A stretch of DNA of 64,000 nt from Borreliella chilensis (lineage in GTDB: Bacteria > Spirochaetota > Spirochaetia > Borreliales > Borreliaceae), in NCBI GenBank assembly GCA_000808095.1, contig CP009910.1:836695-900694 (forward strand), written 5' to 3'. The notes below the pieces were generated by a model, which worked only from the letters and a program-made list of their open reading frames with translations, had not been told where the DNA came from and did no database searches. Position numbers and translations under genes: made by a program. Below, in pieces: positions 28,348 through 40,885 of this stretch (position 1 is the stretch's first letter; each line of letters starts with the position of its first letter).

Positions 28348-28719
28348 TTATTTAGTATGCTCAATTATTAGATTGTTGATTATATTTATGTCTTTGCTAA
28401 AGATATAGCTTTTAATTCCTTTGTAATTGACTAGGATCCAATGTCCTTCAATTCCATAGCGTTTCGTTTTTTCTAGTGTTTTTTCAATTTTTACGACTTC
28501 ATCTTTTCTAAGTAAAATTACGTAATCGTAATCCAATTCGCTGTTTTTCTTGGTGCTTTTGCTAAGAAAAGCATAGTCTTTTATTATTATTCCCATTTTA
28601 TTGTTAAACCCCAAAATGCTGCTTTGGGGCAAATTCAATTTTTGAATGAGAGGAATTTTGTTATTTTTGTTGCAAGCTAAAAGAATTAAGGATAGTAAAT
28701 ATAATATTTTTGTATTCAT
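28348..28719 (-). CDS. Small predicted lipoprotein with SH3-like domain
   Basis: 123 residues, function unknown. The N terminus reads L-S-L-I-L-L-A-C with the lipobox Cys at 16, so it should be lipidated after export. Most of the mature part is compatible with a bacterial SH3 fold, with R-Y-G-I-E-G-H-W-I-L-V-N-Y-K-G-I-K-S-Y-I like the G-x-W-x-x-V-x-Y-x-G-x-x-G-Y-V signature. ATG at 28719 has AAGGAA just upstream. It diverges from the barrel-like gene at 28800 across a palindrome-rich gap. Confidence 0.75.
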   Translation of the reverse strand: MNTKILYLLSLILLACNKNNKIPLIQKLNLPQSSILGFNNKMGIIIKDYAFLSKSTKKNSELDYDYVILLRKDEVVKIEKTLEKTKRYGIEGHWILVNYKGIKSYIFSKDINIINNLIIEHTK

Positions 28720-28737
28720 AATTTCCTTGATTTTTTA

Positions 28738-28793
28738 TATACTATTTTAGTATGTTACTATAATAATATAGTATTTTTTAGAATTTTTAAGGA
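28738..28793 (+). promoter_or_regulatory. Divergent promoter region with nested palindromes
   Basis: Three overlapping inverted repeats occupy 28739-28773: ATACTA-TTT-TAGTAT (28739-28753), TAGTA-TGT-TACTA (28748-28760) and TACTAT-AATAAT-ATAGTA (28756-28773). A perfect TATAAT at 28759-28764 sits inside the third and can serve as -10 for the gene at 28800; no good -35 is seen. AAGGA at 28789-28793 is the ribosome binding site. The repeats could be operator half-sites, or chance in very AT-rich DNA. Confidence 0.35.
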
Positions 28794-28799
28794 TTGTTA

Positions 28800-29345
28800 A
28801 TGAAGAAATATCTTTTTTTTATTTTATTTCTCATCTCTTCTAATAATTTAATTGTTTCGTATCCACTGTCTTTTGGGGGAGGATTTTCTTATCAATTTAC
28901 TAATTATACTGATAAAACAGGCTCCACCAAATTTGCTCCAAATTTTACTAGGTCAGATCACGGGATTAATTTGAATTTATTTTTTGATGCAAATTATGTA
29001 CTTTTGGAAATGTCTTATAAAGAGGCTTTTATTATTACTCACAATGGGAGATATTTTTCTTTTGGGCTTTATGGGACATATCCAATGATTTTTAAAGAAC
29101 AGATTAGAATGCTTTTCCCATTGGTTGGGTTTAAATATACTCTTGATTTGAGCTCTAATAGCTATAATCTTTTTTTTCTAAGCATGGGGCTTGCTGCGGA
29201 TCTTTTTATTCCTGATATTGAAGGTTTATATGTTAGACCCTTGTTTATGCTTTCTATTTCTCCATTTTCTAATTATAAAAATTTTTCTGGATTAACAACT
29301 GAGATTATGCTTGGATTTAATGTTGGTTGGAGATTTTCTAATTAG
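28800..29345 (+). CDS. Putative small outer-membrane beta-barrel protein
   Basis: 181 residues with a signal peptide (M-K-K-Y-L-F-F-I-L-F-L-I-S-S...). The mature part alternates aromatic/hydrophobic and small residues in about eight amphipathic strands (for example F-G-G-G-F-S-Y-Q-F, L-L-E-M-S-Y-K-E-A, F-S-F-G-L-Y-G-T-Y) and ends in strand G-F-N-V-G-W-R-F. This is the look of small OmpA/OmpW-like barrels; no exact family is recognised. ATG 28800 follows AAGGA by six bases; an in-frame TTG at 28794 is less likely. The 3' end overlaps the convergent glycosidase gene by eight bases. Confidence 0.65.
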   Translation: MKKYLFFILFLISSNNLIVSYPLSFGGGFSYQFTNYTDKTGSTKFAPNFTRSDHGINLNLFFDANYVLLEMSYKEAFIITHNGRYFSFGLYGTYPMIFKEQIRMLFPLVGFKYTLDLSSNSYNLFFLSMGLAADLFIPDIEGLYVRPLFMLSISPFSNYKNFSGLTTEIMLGFNVGWRFSN

Positions 29346-30120
29346 GAAGTTTTATTCCTAAGTGAAATGGAACAGATCTTTCTTGTCCAAAGATGTTTGC
29401 AGTGAAGTTTAATTTGTGAGGAGCGTTATTGGATTTTACTACAAGAGTGCTTGAGCCCCCTCCGTCTAGATTAATTGCATTGGTCATGCCATAGCTTAAT
29501 GCAAAATCAATAACCTCATTAAGAGAAGCCCCTTTGCTATTATTGACGCCTCTTCCTTCTATTGTAGCAAGAAATAAATGCTTGTTGTTTTTATCAGTTC
29601 CTATTATTGTTCTTGGGTGTTTTGTGTCTTTAAAATTTTTTTTATATTTTCCATTTTTTATTAAAACAAAAAAACCGCTAAATCCGTAATCGGAATTTTT
29701 TAGTTCGTCTTCTTTGGGATTTAATACAATTTTGTTATGTTTTATTGTAATCTCTCCATAGCTAGGTATTTGTTTTGAAATCATTTTTTTATTATATATG
29801 TATAGCCCTTTGGGAAAAAACATGCTGTGTTTAATTTCATATGGGCTTGTGTTAATTGCAATGTCAACATTGTTGGAAATTAAGAAATTGCTTGTTTTTT
29901 GTCCTTTAAAGTAGTAATTATTTAGCTTTTTATCGTAAATAGGCTTTGATATTGTGAATTTCAGATCTTTATTTTCAATTTTCACTAGAACATAATTGCT
30001 ATTTATGAAATAACCCTTAATAATTTTGTATTTGGTTTTTCTAGGAATTGATTTGGACAACATTAGTCCTGATGAACTACTTAAAATTAATATTAATAAT
30101 GATAATATTTTTTTATTCAT
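29338..30120 (-). CDS. NAGPA-family (DUF2233) phosphodiester glycosidase, exported
   Basis: 260 residues. An N-terminal signal peptide is followed by a phosphodiester-glycosidase domain: G-F-S-G-F-F-V-L (about residues 145-152), R-T-I-I-G-T-D (about 169-175), the E-G-R-G-V-N-N-S-K-G-A-S-L stretch and the hallmark N-L-D-G-G-G-S-S-T. Related proteins include the mammalian uncovering enzyme and bacterial proteins linked to exopolysaccharide or cell-wall phosphodiesters. The substrate in a spirochaete without LPS or teichoic acid is unknown. It is the downstream partner of the helical-repeat gene, overlapping it by eight bases. Confidence 0.78.
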   Translation of the reverse strand: MNKKILSLLILILSSSSGLMLSKSIPRKTKYKIIKGYFINSNYVLVKIENKDLKFTISKPIYDKKLNNYYFKGQKTSNFLISNNVDIAINTSPYEIKHSMFFPKGLYIYNKKMISKQIPSYGEITIKHNKIVLNPKEDELKNSDYGFSGFFVLIKNGKYKKNFKDTKHPRTIIGTDKNNKHLFLATIEGRGVNNSKGASLNEVIDFALSYGMTNAINLDGGGSSTLVVKSNNAPHKLNFTANIFGQERSVPFHLGIKLPN

Positions 30121-30628
30121 TTCTTTTTATTTTATAAGAATAAATGCTTTTGGGATAGTTTGTTAGTATCAGCTTTTTTAGCTGTGTTGCTAATTTTTCA
30201 TTTTTAAATTTTATAAGATTAAATATTTGATAAATTATTTTGACATCTATATTTTTTTCATTATTTAATATATTTTTAATTTCTTCTTCATTAATATTAT
30301 CTTCATTTATTCTTAATTTTAGTGAAATAATTTCAGTTTTTATTTTTTGGTTTTTAATCTTTTTTTTGTTCATTTTGCTTAAAAAGTTATTAGCTTCTTT
30401 GTATTTTTTTATTTTTAGATAGTATTTTGTAATTAATAGATAATATTGTTCTAAGTCAAGGTTCTTAATTTTATTTATTACTGCTAATTCTTTTGGCAAA
30501 TTGTTGGTTAAATCATAAAGCATGTGTAGCTTTTTTAAATTTTCTATATTTTCCTTATTATTACCTTGTAATTCAAAAGGGGTAATTGTTACAAACAATA
30601 AAGCACAAAAAAAAGATAGACAACCCAT
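30113..30628 (-). CDS. Exported helical-repeat (TPR-like) protein
   Basis: 171 residues, no known family. The first about 22 residues (M-G-C-L-S-F-F-C-A-L-L-F-V-T-I-T-P-F...) look like a signal peptide. The rest is Lys/Asn-rich and helical, with Y-Y-L-L-I-T-K-Y-Y-L-K-I-K-K-Y-K-E-A-N-N resembling a TPR helix pair. It overlaps the phosphodiester glycosidase gene by eight bases, so the two are probably made together, and a binding partner role is inferred. A minus-strand promoter is seen upstream. Confidence 0.6.
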   Translation of the reverse strand: MGCLSFFCALLFVTITPFELQGNNKENIENLKKLHMLYDLTNNLPKELAVINKIKNLDLEQYYLLITKYYLKIKKYKEANNFLSKMNKKKIKNQKIKTEIISLKLRINEDNINEEEIKNILNNEKNIDVKIIYQIFNLIKFKNEKLATQLKKLILTNYPKSIYSYKIKRNE

Positions 30629-30684
30629 GATTTATTATAAACTTTGTTTTGAGAATATGAAAATAATTTAAGCTGCTGCTAATT

Positions 30685-30713
30685 TGAATAACATTTGATT
30701 TTTACCTTGTCAA
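30685..30713 (-). promoter_or_regulatory. Minus-strand promoter for the helical-repeat/glycosidase pair
   Basis: On the minus strand a perfect TTGACA (30713 to 30708), a 17-base spacer and an extended -10 TG-T-TATTCA (-10 at 30690 to 30685) precede the gene starting at 30628. The predicted leader is about 50 bases. It lies in the 112-base gap after hrpA, consistent with a separate transcription unit. Confidence 0.5.
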
Positions 30714-30740
30714 TTAGTATAAAGCTTCAAGGTTCAGGGT

Positions 30741-33212
30741 TTAAAAAAAATAATTTAATTTTTTGTAAATCTTATTTATTAATTTCTTTATAGAATATAG
30801 TTTTTGTATGTATTCTTCGTTTTCTATCAGGCTTTTTATACTTTCCATCGATTCTTCTATTGCCATTATGAAATTTTGTTTGGGTTTTAGTCGAAAATTT
30901 CCAAAGCAATCTGTTTCCAATGATAAAAAAAGAGCAAATTTTTTTTTGGGAGAGCTTATGAACTGCATTGTACACCCTAAAAGGTGTTTTATTTTTTCAG
31001 GGTCATCAATATTTACATTATTTTTTTCATATTTTTTTATACAGTGCCAATCTTTTCCCATTCCTTTGACTATTTCTATAGTTTCTGAGAATTTTTTGTG
31101 GTTGAATACTGTTACATTTCCATGTGTCAATTGTATTTTAATTTTTTTCAATTCTTCATTGTTTTGATTGTTTAATTCGTTTTTTGCAATCATTTCTTTT
31201 AGTTCTTCTAGGCTAATCTTTATTACATAAATGTTATTTTTATATTCAGCTTTGAAATTTTTTTTCCCTATTTTGACTTCATTGATAATTTTTATCTGTT
31301 TTGTATTTGGTATTTGTTTTTCTTTTTCAGGAATTTTTTTATTTTTGGGATCTTCATTAAAGCTAATATCTTCAATCCATTCTTTTTTTAGGACTCCAAT
31401 TGACCTTGCATACATTTTTGTAGTTTCTATAATTTCTCCTGCAACGAAATATTTTACAGAATCAGTACTAATAAGTGATCCGGGATGAATTATTACATTT
31501 TGAGCTTTAATAGTTTTATATTTCTTTTTTGAAGTTTTAAAACAAATATAATCTCTCATTCCTCGCATTATTGATTTTAAATATCCTTCGTTGTCAAAAA
31601 CACTTTTTTGTATTATTGGTATATTTAATTTGCTAACAATGCTCTCAAGCTGCATTTGTACATTTACTATCTCTTCAAGTCCTTGTAGATCTAAATAATT
31701 TTCTTTTGTGTAAGCTTCTTTATTCGTAGCTTTTTTAAAATCTTCAAATATATTGACGAATCCAATTAAATCCCCCATTGGATTTTTATATTTTAAGTGG
31801 GCTTGTCTAGCTTCCATCTCTTCATTTTGGGGTAGAATAAAAATTCCGCTTGTGGATAAAAATGATAGACCTATTGTAGTTTGATAGATTGCTTGTGGAT
31901 AATTTATCATTGCCTCAACTAATGCTCTTGAATGTGCTGGTACTAATGGGAATAGTATCATATATTTACCAATTTCTGTAAGTTCGTTTTTATTGTTGAT
32001 AGCATCCAACGATTTTAAAATTTTGCTTGCAGTTTGAATGGAATGTGTGGATGGTTTTGAGATAAAGTCAAAGTGGGTAAAATCTCTGATTCCAATGTCT
32101 GCCATTCTCAGTATTACTTCAGATAGGTCTGTTCGATATATTTCTTCTTTTTGATAATCTTCTCTTAGTTGATAATCTTCTCTTTTATAAAGTCTGTAGC
32201 AAGTTCCTTTTGAAAGTCTTCCTGCTCGACCGGCTCTTTGAGTTGCTGATGATTTTGAAATTGGAACTTCTTGGAGTGAATAGGTATGAGTTTTTGTTTG
32301 GAATTTATTTGTTTTAACTTTTCCGCTATCGATTACTATTTTAATGTTTTCAATTGTGATTGATGTTTCTGCAATATTTGTTGATACTATTATTTTTCTT
32401 TTATTTTTAGGAGTAGCTACAAATATTTGTTCTTGAGCTTCTTTAGACATTCGTCCGTATAAAGGGAATATTATTAAATTTTTTTTTGAATTTAATTCTT
32501 GTAATTCTTTTATAGTTTCTTTTATTTCTTTCTCTCCAGATAAAAATATAAGTATATCTCCTGCTTTTTTTTCTTTTATTACGTTTAGGACAATTTCTTT
32601 TATTTTTAATATCATTCCTTTTGATGTGTTTAAAAGAGGAGGATTGTATATTATTTGTACTGGGTATGTTATGGTTTCAATGCTAACAACTGGTGCATTG
32701 TTAAAATATTTTGAAAATATTTTTGTGTTTATTGTAGCAGATGAAACTATGACTTTAAAGTCATCTCTTTTTCTTAAAATGTCTTTAATAAGTCCTAATA
32801 TAAAATCAATGTTCAAGCTTCGTTCATGTGCTTCGTCTATTATGATCACGTCATACTCATAAAGCAATGTATCTTTTTTTAGCTCTTGCAAAAGCACTCC
32901 GTCGGTCATTAATTTTATTTTAGTTTTTGGACTTGTAATCTCTTCAAATCTTATTTTGTAACCAACTTCTTCTCCAACGTTTACACCAATGTGTTTGGCA
33001 ATGTATTCAGCTATTGATATTGTAGCTATTCTTCTTGGCTGAGTTACTCCAATTTTGCCTAATTTTGCAAAACCTGCTTCATATATTATTCTTGGTAGTT
33101 GTGTGGTTTTTCCACTTCCTGTTGGACTTTCAACAATTAAAACATTATTTTTTTCTAATACTTTAATTAATTCATCTTTGTATTTATAAATTGGAAGTTT
33201 AAAATCATTCAT
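30741..33212 (-). CDS. hrpA: DEAH-box ATP-dependent RNA helicase HrpA (short form)
   Basis: 823 residues. Motif I TGSGKTTQLP (31-40), DEAH (126-129), the SAT motif, I-V-S-T-N-I-A-E-T-S-I-T and Q-R-A-G-R-A-G-R place it in the DEAH/RHA family. The winged-helix/ratchet region follows, and the OB-fold segment E-I-I-E-T-T-K-M-Y-A-R with E-W-I-E is the HrpA rather than HrpB type. It is much shorter than E. coli HrpA (about 1300 residues), lacking the long C-terminal part. The B. burgdorferi homologue (BB0827) is reported to affect global protein levels and to be needed for infection. It follows topA after two bases. Confidence 0.95.
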   Translation of the reverse strand: MNDFKLPIYKYKDELIKVLEKNNVLIVESPTGSGKTTQLPRIIYEAGFAKLGKIGVTQPRRIATISIAEYIAKHIGVNVGEEVGYKIRFEEITSPKTKIKLMTDGVLLQELKKDTLLYEYDVIIIDEAHERSLNIDFILGLIKDILRKRDDFKVIVSSATINTKIFSKYFNNAPVVSIETITYPVQIIYNPPLLNTSKGMILKIKEIVLNVIKEKKAGDILIFLSGEKEIKETIKELQELNSKKNLIIFPLYGRMSKEAQEQIFVATPKNKRKIIVSTNIAETSITIENIKIVIDSGKVKTNKFQTKTHTYSLQEVPISKSSATQRAGRAGRLSKGTCYRLYKREDYQLREDYQKEEIYRTDLSEVILRMADIGIRDFTHFDFISKPSTHSIQTASKILKSLDAINNKNELTEIGKYMILFPLVPAHSRALVEAMINYPQAIYQTTIGLSFLSTSGIFILPQNEEMEARQAHLKYKNPMGDLIGFVNIFEDFKKATNKEAYTKENYLDLQGLEEIVNVQMQLESIVSKLNIPIIQKSVFDNEGYLKSIMRGMRDYICFKTSKKKYKTIKAQNVIIHPGSLISTDSVKYFVAGEIIETTKMYARSIGVLKKEWIEDISFNEDPKNKKIPEKEKQIPNTKQIKIINEVKIGKKNFKAEYKNNIYVIKISLEELKEMIAKNELNNQNNEELKKIKIQLTHGNVTVFNHKKFSETIEIVKGMGKDWHCIKKYEKNNVNIDDPEKIKHLLGCTMQFISSPKKKFALFLSLETDCFGNFRLKPKQNFIMAIEESMESIKSLIENEEYIQKLYSIKKLINKIYKKLNYFF

Positions 33213-33214
33213 AT

Positions 33215-35812
<2,598 letters not shown>

Positions 35813-35841
35813 TTAAGAATTAAAAAAAGTGAGAGTATTTT

Positions 35842-37083
35842 GTGAACAATTATAGAATTTTGCATACTTCAGATTGGCATATTGGTAAAAAAATTGAAAA
35901 TTTTTCGGTACTTAAGGAGCAGAGAAATTTTTTGTCCTTTCTTTTAGAATTTATTAAGAAAGAAAAAATAGATCTTCTACTGGTTGCTGGGGACGTGTAT
36001 GATTCTAAGAGGCCTGGATTTGAAGAGCAAAGGTTGGTGAATAATTTTTTTTACGAACTTTCTTTTACTTCTTGTAAATGGTGTGTGGTTATTTCTGGGA
36101 ACCATGACAAAAGAGATTATTTGAGTATCAATAAAAAACTTCTTTCAAGGTTTAATTTTTTTTTAATAACAGAATATGATTCTGATGATCAAATAGTTTT
36201 CTTAAAAGATAATGGATGTCTTAAGTTTATTGTTGTTTGTTTTCCACATATAAATGAAAGACTTGTTTTAGGGCACAATTTTGACAATATTTTTGAATTA
36301 GAATATCAACATTCTAATAAGCTATTTCTTGAAAATTTAGAAAATGCTTACAGAGAAAAGATATCAAGGTTATCTAATTTTTTGAAAAACGAGTATAAAG
36401 GAATTCCTACAATATTAATGGCGCATTCTTTTTTTGGCAGCAGTAAAAAGATTGATACCTTGGGGGGTAGTTACATTATTCCTTTTAATGTTTTTGGAAA
36501 TGGTTTTTCTTATGTTGCTCTTGGACATATTCATAAATTCATGAAACTAAGAGATAATATTGTTTATTCAGGATCTCCCATGCAATATTCATTTAATGAG
36601 ACTAATGATAAATACATAAATGTTTTACATTTTGATAACAATAAATTAATCTTGCAGGAAGCATTTTTGCTGCCTGTTTTTAATAAGTTAATCCTTGTTA
36701 AGGGTTCTTTGGAAGAGGTTCTTGACTTTTTGTCTAATTTTAAAAAGGAAGAGTCTTTTACTATTTATTTGAAGATTGAACTTAATGAAGCAGTTGATAC
36801 TGGTGCTGAGGAGACCATTTATGATTTAGCAAAGCTTAATTTTATGAATTTAGTTTCTATTTCTTATTCTTTACTATCAAGTCAAGATATGCAAGATGAT
36901 TCAAGCTTTATTGAAGAATTTGAAATACTTGAAATGGATGAAAAATATTTTTTTGAGAAAAAATTGAGAAGAGATTTTGAAAGTGGTGTTATTAAGGATA
37001 TTAAATTTAATGAAGAAGAGCTTATTTCTCTTTTTAATGAGGTTTTAACGAAGGGGTATTTAGGCGAATATGAGGATAAATAA
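35842..37083 (+). CDS. sbcD: Exonuclease SbcD (Mre11-like nuclease subunit)
   Basis: 413-residue metallophosphoesterase that with SbcC cleaves DNA hairpins and blocked ends. Metal-binding motifs in order: [26 protein letters not shown] and L-G-H-I-H. The C-terminal capping/SbcC-binding part is present. The start is GTG at 35842. sbcC overlaps by 14 bases. In an organism with hairpin telomeres, a hairpin-cutting nuclease must be kept from chromosome ends, which makes its regulation of interest. Confidence 0.95.
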   Translation: MNNYRILHTSDWHIGKKIENFSVLKEQRNFLSFLLEFIKKEKIDLLLVAGDVYDSKRPGFEEQRLVNNFFYELSFTSCKWCVVISGNHDKRDYLSINKKLLSRFNFFLITEYDSDDQIVFLKDNGCLKFIVVCFPHINERLVLGHNFDNIFELEYQHSNKLFLENLENAYREKISRLSNFLKNEYKGIPTILMAHSFFGSSKKIDTLGGSYIIPFNVFGNGFSYVALGHIHKFMKLRDNIVYSGSPMQYSFNETNDKYINVLHFDNNKLILQEAFLLPVFNKLILVKGSLEEVLDFLSNFKKEESFTIYLKIELNEAVDTGAEETIYDLAKLNFMNLVSISYSLLSSQDMQDDSSFIEEFEILEMDEKYFFEKKLRRDFESGVIKDIKFNEEELISLFNEVLTKGYLGEYEDK

Positions 37084-39913
37084 ACTTATATTCAAAAATA
37101 TTGCTTCTTATAAGGGTGAGCATGAGTTAGATTTTGATACTCCGGTTTTAAGACAATCAGGTATTTTTTTAATCTCAGGCAATACTGGCTCAGGTAAAAG
37201 CACTATTTTAGATTGCATAACTTTGGCTCTTTATGCTCGTGTTTATAGGCTTGGTAAAAAAATTGTAGATATTATATCAAAAGGTGAGACTAGCGCTTAT
37301 GTTAAACTAAAATTTACTATTTCTGGGAGGATTTATGAATCTTTTATTGAGCTTAATGTAAAAAATATAGAAACCCCCAAAAATATGTTGCTTAGTTGTT
37401 TTTTTGACGATAGGATTGTTGAGGGTCGAACTGATGTTTTAGAATATATTAAAAATCTTTGTCGATTAGATTTTAATCAGTTTTGTCAAACTGTAATTTT
37501 GCCACAAGGTAATTTTCAAGAGTTTTTAATATCAAATCCTAAAGAGAAAACTGCAATAATTGATAATATTTTTAACTTGAAAAAATATGATAATTTGGAA
37601 TTTTTTTTAAAAAGCGATTTTGAGCGTACAAAGTTTAATATAGATAAATTGTTAAATTCCGAATCTTATGAAAAATCAATTCTTGATTATGATGAGAGAG
37701 AGTTTAAATCTCTTAAGGATTATTTAGATTTAGTTGATATTGGTCAGTTAGAAATTGATCTTGAAAATATTAAAAGAGCTATTTCTTTGTGCAATCAGGC
37801 AATAGCGGCTAATGAGAAATGTTTAGACTTGGAAATTGAGATGTCTGCTTTAGAGGATAAATTATCTTCTCAGATTGAATATCAAGGTTCTTTAGAGATG
37901 AAATATTCTCTTCAAAAGAAATTAAAAGAAAATTTAGATTTGGAGAGAAAAATTTATTTGTGTGCAGACTTTTGGAATTTGAAAAATCTTGTTTTTATGC
38001 AGGGCGAATTATTTAATGATAGTAAATTGCTTGATTTAGAGCTTTCAAAAGTTATGAATAATTTAAAAGAAATTAAAGGTTTAGATAATAATAATTTTAA
38101 TTTTAATTATGTTAAGGAACTTTATAATAAAAATTTTAATATTTCTAATTTTAGGTTTACTGATAATGATTATCAAAGTTTGCTTTTAAGGAAAAATAGT
38201 CTTGAGTGTGAGAAAAAAGAATTATTAAAGTCTCAAAGTAAAAAAAATAATGAGATTAAAAGTATTTCTTCTGAGAAGTCTAGTTTTGATTTTGACAAGT
38301 ATATTTACTATGAAGCATTGAAATTATTCCAGACGTTTAATGATGAGCTGATTTCAAAATATAGAGATAGATTGGAGTTTTTATTAAAGTCTACTAGTGA
38401 AGAAGATTTTAATAAAAAGGAAAAAAATATTATTAGGATTGATTTATATAAAGAATTGTTAAAATATCTTGATGATAAAAATTTCTCCATTGAGACTGAT
38501 AAAGAGAAACTGAAATATATTGAGGTTGAATATAAAAATTATCAACATAAAGATAAATTAGCGGTTTGTAGTTTAAAAGATCTTTACACTTTAAATTCGA
38601 AACTTCATTTAATACAAAATCAAATTGATGAACTTAAATATCAGCTTTCTTGTAGACAAGAAGAAATTTCTAAGCAACAGCTTAATGCATTGGAGTTTGA
38701 AAAGAATAATTCTGAAATTTTAAGATTGATTGGGAAAACATTGTTTGATAAATATATAGATTATTTTGACAAAGAAAAAATTTTAGCATTTGAAAATAAG
38801 ATGGAAAAGCTTGAACAATTTAAAATTAGGGAAAGAGATTTAAAAATTGAGATTTCTTTAAAAAATCAAAATTTTGATCAAAACCTTTCAAAGATTAAAA
38901 GTTTATCATTAAAACTTAATTTAAATTTAAGTTTTAATGATCATGCTTCTTTGGAAAGAGAATTTAACATTATTTTAGCTAGGCAGAAAAGCATAGAAGA
39001 TGAGTGGGGTAAGCTTGTTTTGAATCTTGAAAATTTGGGCAACTTAAAAATTAAAACTGAAACCCAAATTAAATTTATAAATGAATCTATATTGAGTTTA
39101 AAAGAGAGATTAAACGAAGAGCAAAATAGTTTTACTAATGTAGTTTCAAACTTGAAAAGTGTTGTTTCTAGCTCATTTTCTGTTGAATCAGAAGCTGTTT
39201 TCGAACAAGTTAATAAAAATAGTCTGCATTTTTTACAAAAATTGAGCTTATCGATTAGCTCTAAACTTGAATTTTTATCTGGAAATATTGAGAAATATAA
39301 AATAAAGCTTTTAGCTTTTCAAGTTCTTCAAAAAAAGATTAATCAACAAAGAATTAATTTGAACGCAATAAGAGAGGAATTAAGTCTTGCTCAGAAAAGG
39401 AAAGATAAACTAGATGTTCTAAAGAAGGTGGTTATTAGATCTTCTGGATTAAAATATTATGTGCAAACTTTTTTAATTAATGACATTTTAAGGTTGGCTA
39501 ATGAAAAGTATTTAAGGTGGATTTTCCCCGATTTTGAGCTTAAAACTAACAAAGAGAGCAAAGATTTTGATTTTTTAATTGAAGATAAAAAAGATGTTAA
39601 TAAAATAAGAACGGTAAAAACTTTGTCTGGAGGTGAGAAATTTCTTGTATCTTTAGCTTTGTCTTTAGCCTTATCTGATAAAATAAGGGATAGTGAGCTA
39701 AGAATAGAAGCTTTTTTTTTAGATGAAGGTTTTGGTAATCTTGATGAAGATACTTTAGCTCAGGTTATGCCTAAGCTTTCCAAATTTCAAATAATGACCG
39801 GACGTCAAATTGGGATAATTTCTCACGTTTCTTATTTGAAGGAGATGATTAAAACACAAATAGTCATAAACAAGATTTCTAAAATTTCTTATATTGATAT
39901 GGAAAGTTTATAA
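37070..39913 (+). CDS. sbcC: Exonuclease SbcC (Rad50-like ATPase subunit)
   Basis: 947-residue SMC-like ATPase. The N-terminal half-site has F-K-N-I-A-S-Y and Walker [12 protein letters not shown]. The C-terminal half has the signature [19 protein letters not shown] and Walker [12 protein letters not shown]. The middle (about residues 180-740) is long coiled coil. No C-x2-C zinc hook is found at the coil apex or elsewhere, unlike E. coli SbcC and Rad50. ATG 37070 lies inside sbcD, giving coupled synthesis. Confidence 0.94.
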   Translation: MRINKLIFKNIASYKGEHELDFDTPVLRQSGIFLISGNTGSGKSTILDCITLALYARVYRLGKKIVDIISKGETSAYVKLKFTISGRIYESFIELNVKNIETPKNMLLSCFFDDRIVEGRTDVLEYIKNLCRLDFNQFCQTVILPQGNFQEFLISNPKEKTAIIDNIFNLKKYDNLEFFLKSDFERTKFNIDKLLNSESYEKSILDYDEREFKSLKDYLDLVDIGQLEIDLENIKRAISLCNQAIAANEKCLDLEIEMSALEDKLSSQIEYQGSLEMKYSLQKKLKENLDLERKIYLCADFWNLKNLVFMQGELFNDSKLLDLELSKVMNNLKEIKGLDNNNFNFNYVKELYNKNFNISNFRFTDNDYQSLLLRKNSLECEKKELLKSQSKKNNEIKSISSEKSSFDFDKYIYYEALKLFQTFNDELISKYRDRLEFLLKSTSEEDFNKKEKNIIRIDLYKELLKYLDDKNFSIETDKEKLKYIEVEYKNYQHKDKLAVCSLKDLYTLNSKLHLIQNQIDELKYQLSCRQEEISKQQLNALEFEKNNSEILRLIGKTLFDKYIDYFDKEKILAFENKMEKLEQFKIRERDLKIEISLKNQNFDQNLSKIKSLSLKLNLNLSFNDHASLEREFNIILARQKSIEDEWGKLVLNLENLGNLKIKTETQIKFINESILSLKERLNEEQNSFTNVVSNLKSVVSSSFSVESEAVFEQVNKNSLHFLQKLSLSISSKLEFLSGNIEKYKIKLLAFQVLQKKINQQRINLNAIREELSLAQKRKDKLDVLKKVVIRSSGLKYYVQTFLINDILRLANEKYLRWIFPDFELKTNKESKDFDFLIEDKKDVNKIRTVKTLSGGEKFLVSLALSLALSDKIRDSELRIEAFFLDEGFGNLDEDTLAQVMPKLSKFQIMTGRQIGIISHVSYLKEMIKTQIVINKISKISYIDMESL

Positions 39914-39946
39914 TCATTTATATATAATTAGCCTTTGAGGATAAAT

Positions 39947-40870
39947 ATGAAACGTTATTTGGCAATTGATGTTGGTGGGACTAGTACTAAATATTCGCTT
40001 GCAGATTCAAGCGGTAGTTTTTTTGATAAAAATGAAATAAGAACGGGTACTACTCCTGATGAACAAGTAAATATTTTAGTTAACCTTATTAATTCTTACA
40101 AAAAATCAAGTGATATAGCTGGAGTTGCAATTTGTATTCCCGGCTTTGTTGATCTTAAGGGAAATGTCATTAGAGTAAATGCTATTCCTGGTTTTGTTAA
40201 TTATCCTTTAAAAGAGAGGCTAGAATCTTTAACTGGGATAAGTACAGAAATTGAAAATGATGCTAATTGCGTGGCTTTAGCAGAAAAATTCAAGGGTAAT
40301 GCTATTGACTCTAGTGATTTTATTGCCATGACTCTTGGAACAGGAATTGGTGCTGGGATTTTTACAAATGGCAAGCTTTTAAGAGGAAGCTCTTTTATGT
40401 CTGGAGAGGTTGGGTTTATGATTACTAGAGGTATTAGCAATAATATTCCTTTTAATTGTAGATGGGAATCTATTTCTTCTGTTTCGGCCTTAAGGAAAAG
40501 AGTTGCTATGCGTTTAGAGAAGCCTTTAAAGGAGATTTCAGGAGAATATGTTTTTGATCTTGCTGAGAATGGGAATATTCATGCTAAAAATGAAGTTGAC
40601 AGATTTTTTGAGAATTTGTCATTTGGTATTTTTAATTTAACCTTTATTTTAAATCCTGAAAAAATTTTGATTGGGGGCGGAATAAGTACAAGATCTGATT
40701 TAATAGATAGAATATATGAAAAATTAGAAAATTTATGGTCTTTAGAAATGGCGTTTATTAACAATAATAATATAAAAAATCTTGTAACACTTGAACCAAC
40801 TAAATTTAATAATGAGTCTGGTAAAATTGGAGCTTTGTATCATTACTTTACTTGTCAAAAAGCGGAATAA
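39947..40870 (+). CDS. ROK-family sugar kinase
   Basis: 307 residues. The phosphate-1 motif A-I-D-V-G-G-T-S-T-K-Y-S-L is at the very N terminus, then E-N-D-A-N-C-V-A-L-A-E (active-site Asp) and L-G-T-G-I-G-A-G-I. There is no helix-turn-helix in front, so it is a kinase-type ROK protein and not a XylR-like repressor, although homologues have carried that name. The usual ROK zinc cluster (C-x-C-G-x2-G-C) is missing; only N-C-R-W-E remains. The sugar substrate is unknown. ATG 39947 has GAGGA at 39937-39941; an in-frame TTG at 39935 precedes that site and is rejected. Confidence 0.88.
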   Translation: MKRYLAIDVGGTSTKYSLADSSGSFFDKNEIRTGTTPDEQVNILVNLINSYKKSSDIAGVAICIPGFVDLKGNVIRVNAIPGFVNYPLKERLESLTGISTEIENDANCVALAEKFKGNAIDSSDFIAMTLGTGIGAGIFTNGKLLRGSSFMSGEVGFMITRGISNNIPFNCRWESISSVSALRKRVAMRLEKPLKEISGEYVFDLAENGNIHAKNEVDRFFENLSFGIFNLTFILNPEKILIGGGISTRSDLIDRIYEKLENLWSLEMAFINNNNIKNLVTLEPTKFNNESGKIGALYHYFTCQKAE

Positions 40871-40885
40871 TGACTCTTTTTAGGT

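Noticed and set aside
28738..28773. Telomere-like signal (TATACTA ... TAGTAT)
   Set aside because: The half-sites are only a few bases apart and the sequence lies between ordinary genes, so the spacing does not match a hairpin telomere.
39947..40870. XylR-type transcriptional repressor
   Set aside because: There is no N-terminal helix-turn-helix; the ROK kinase motif begins within the first ten residues.
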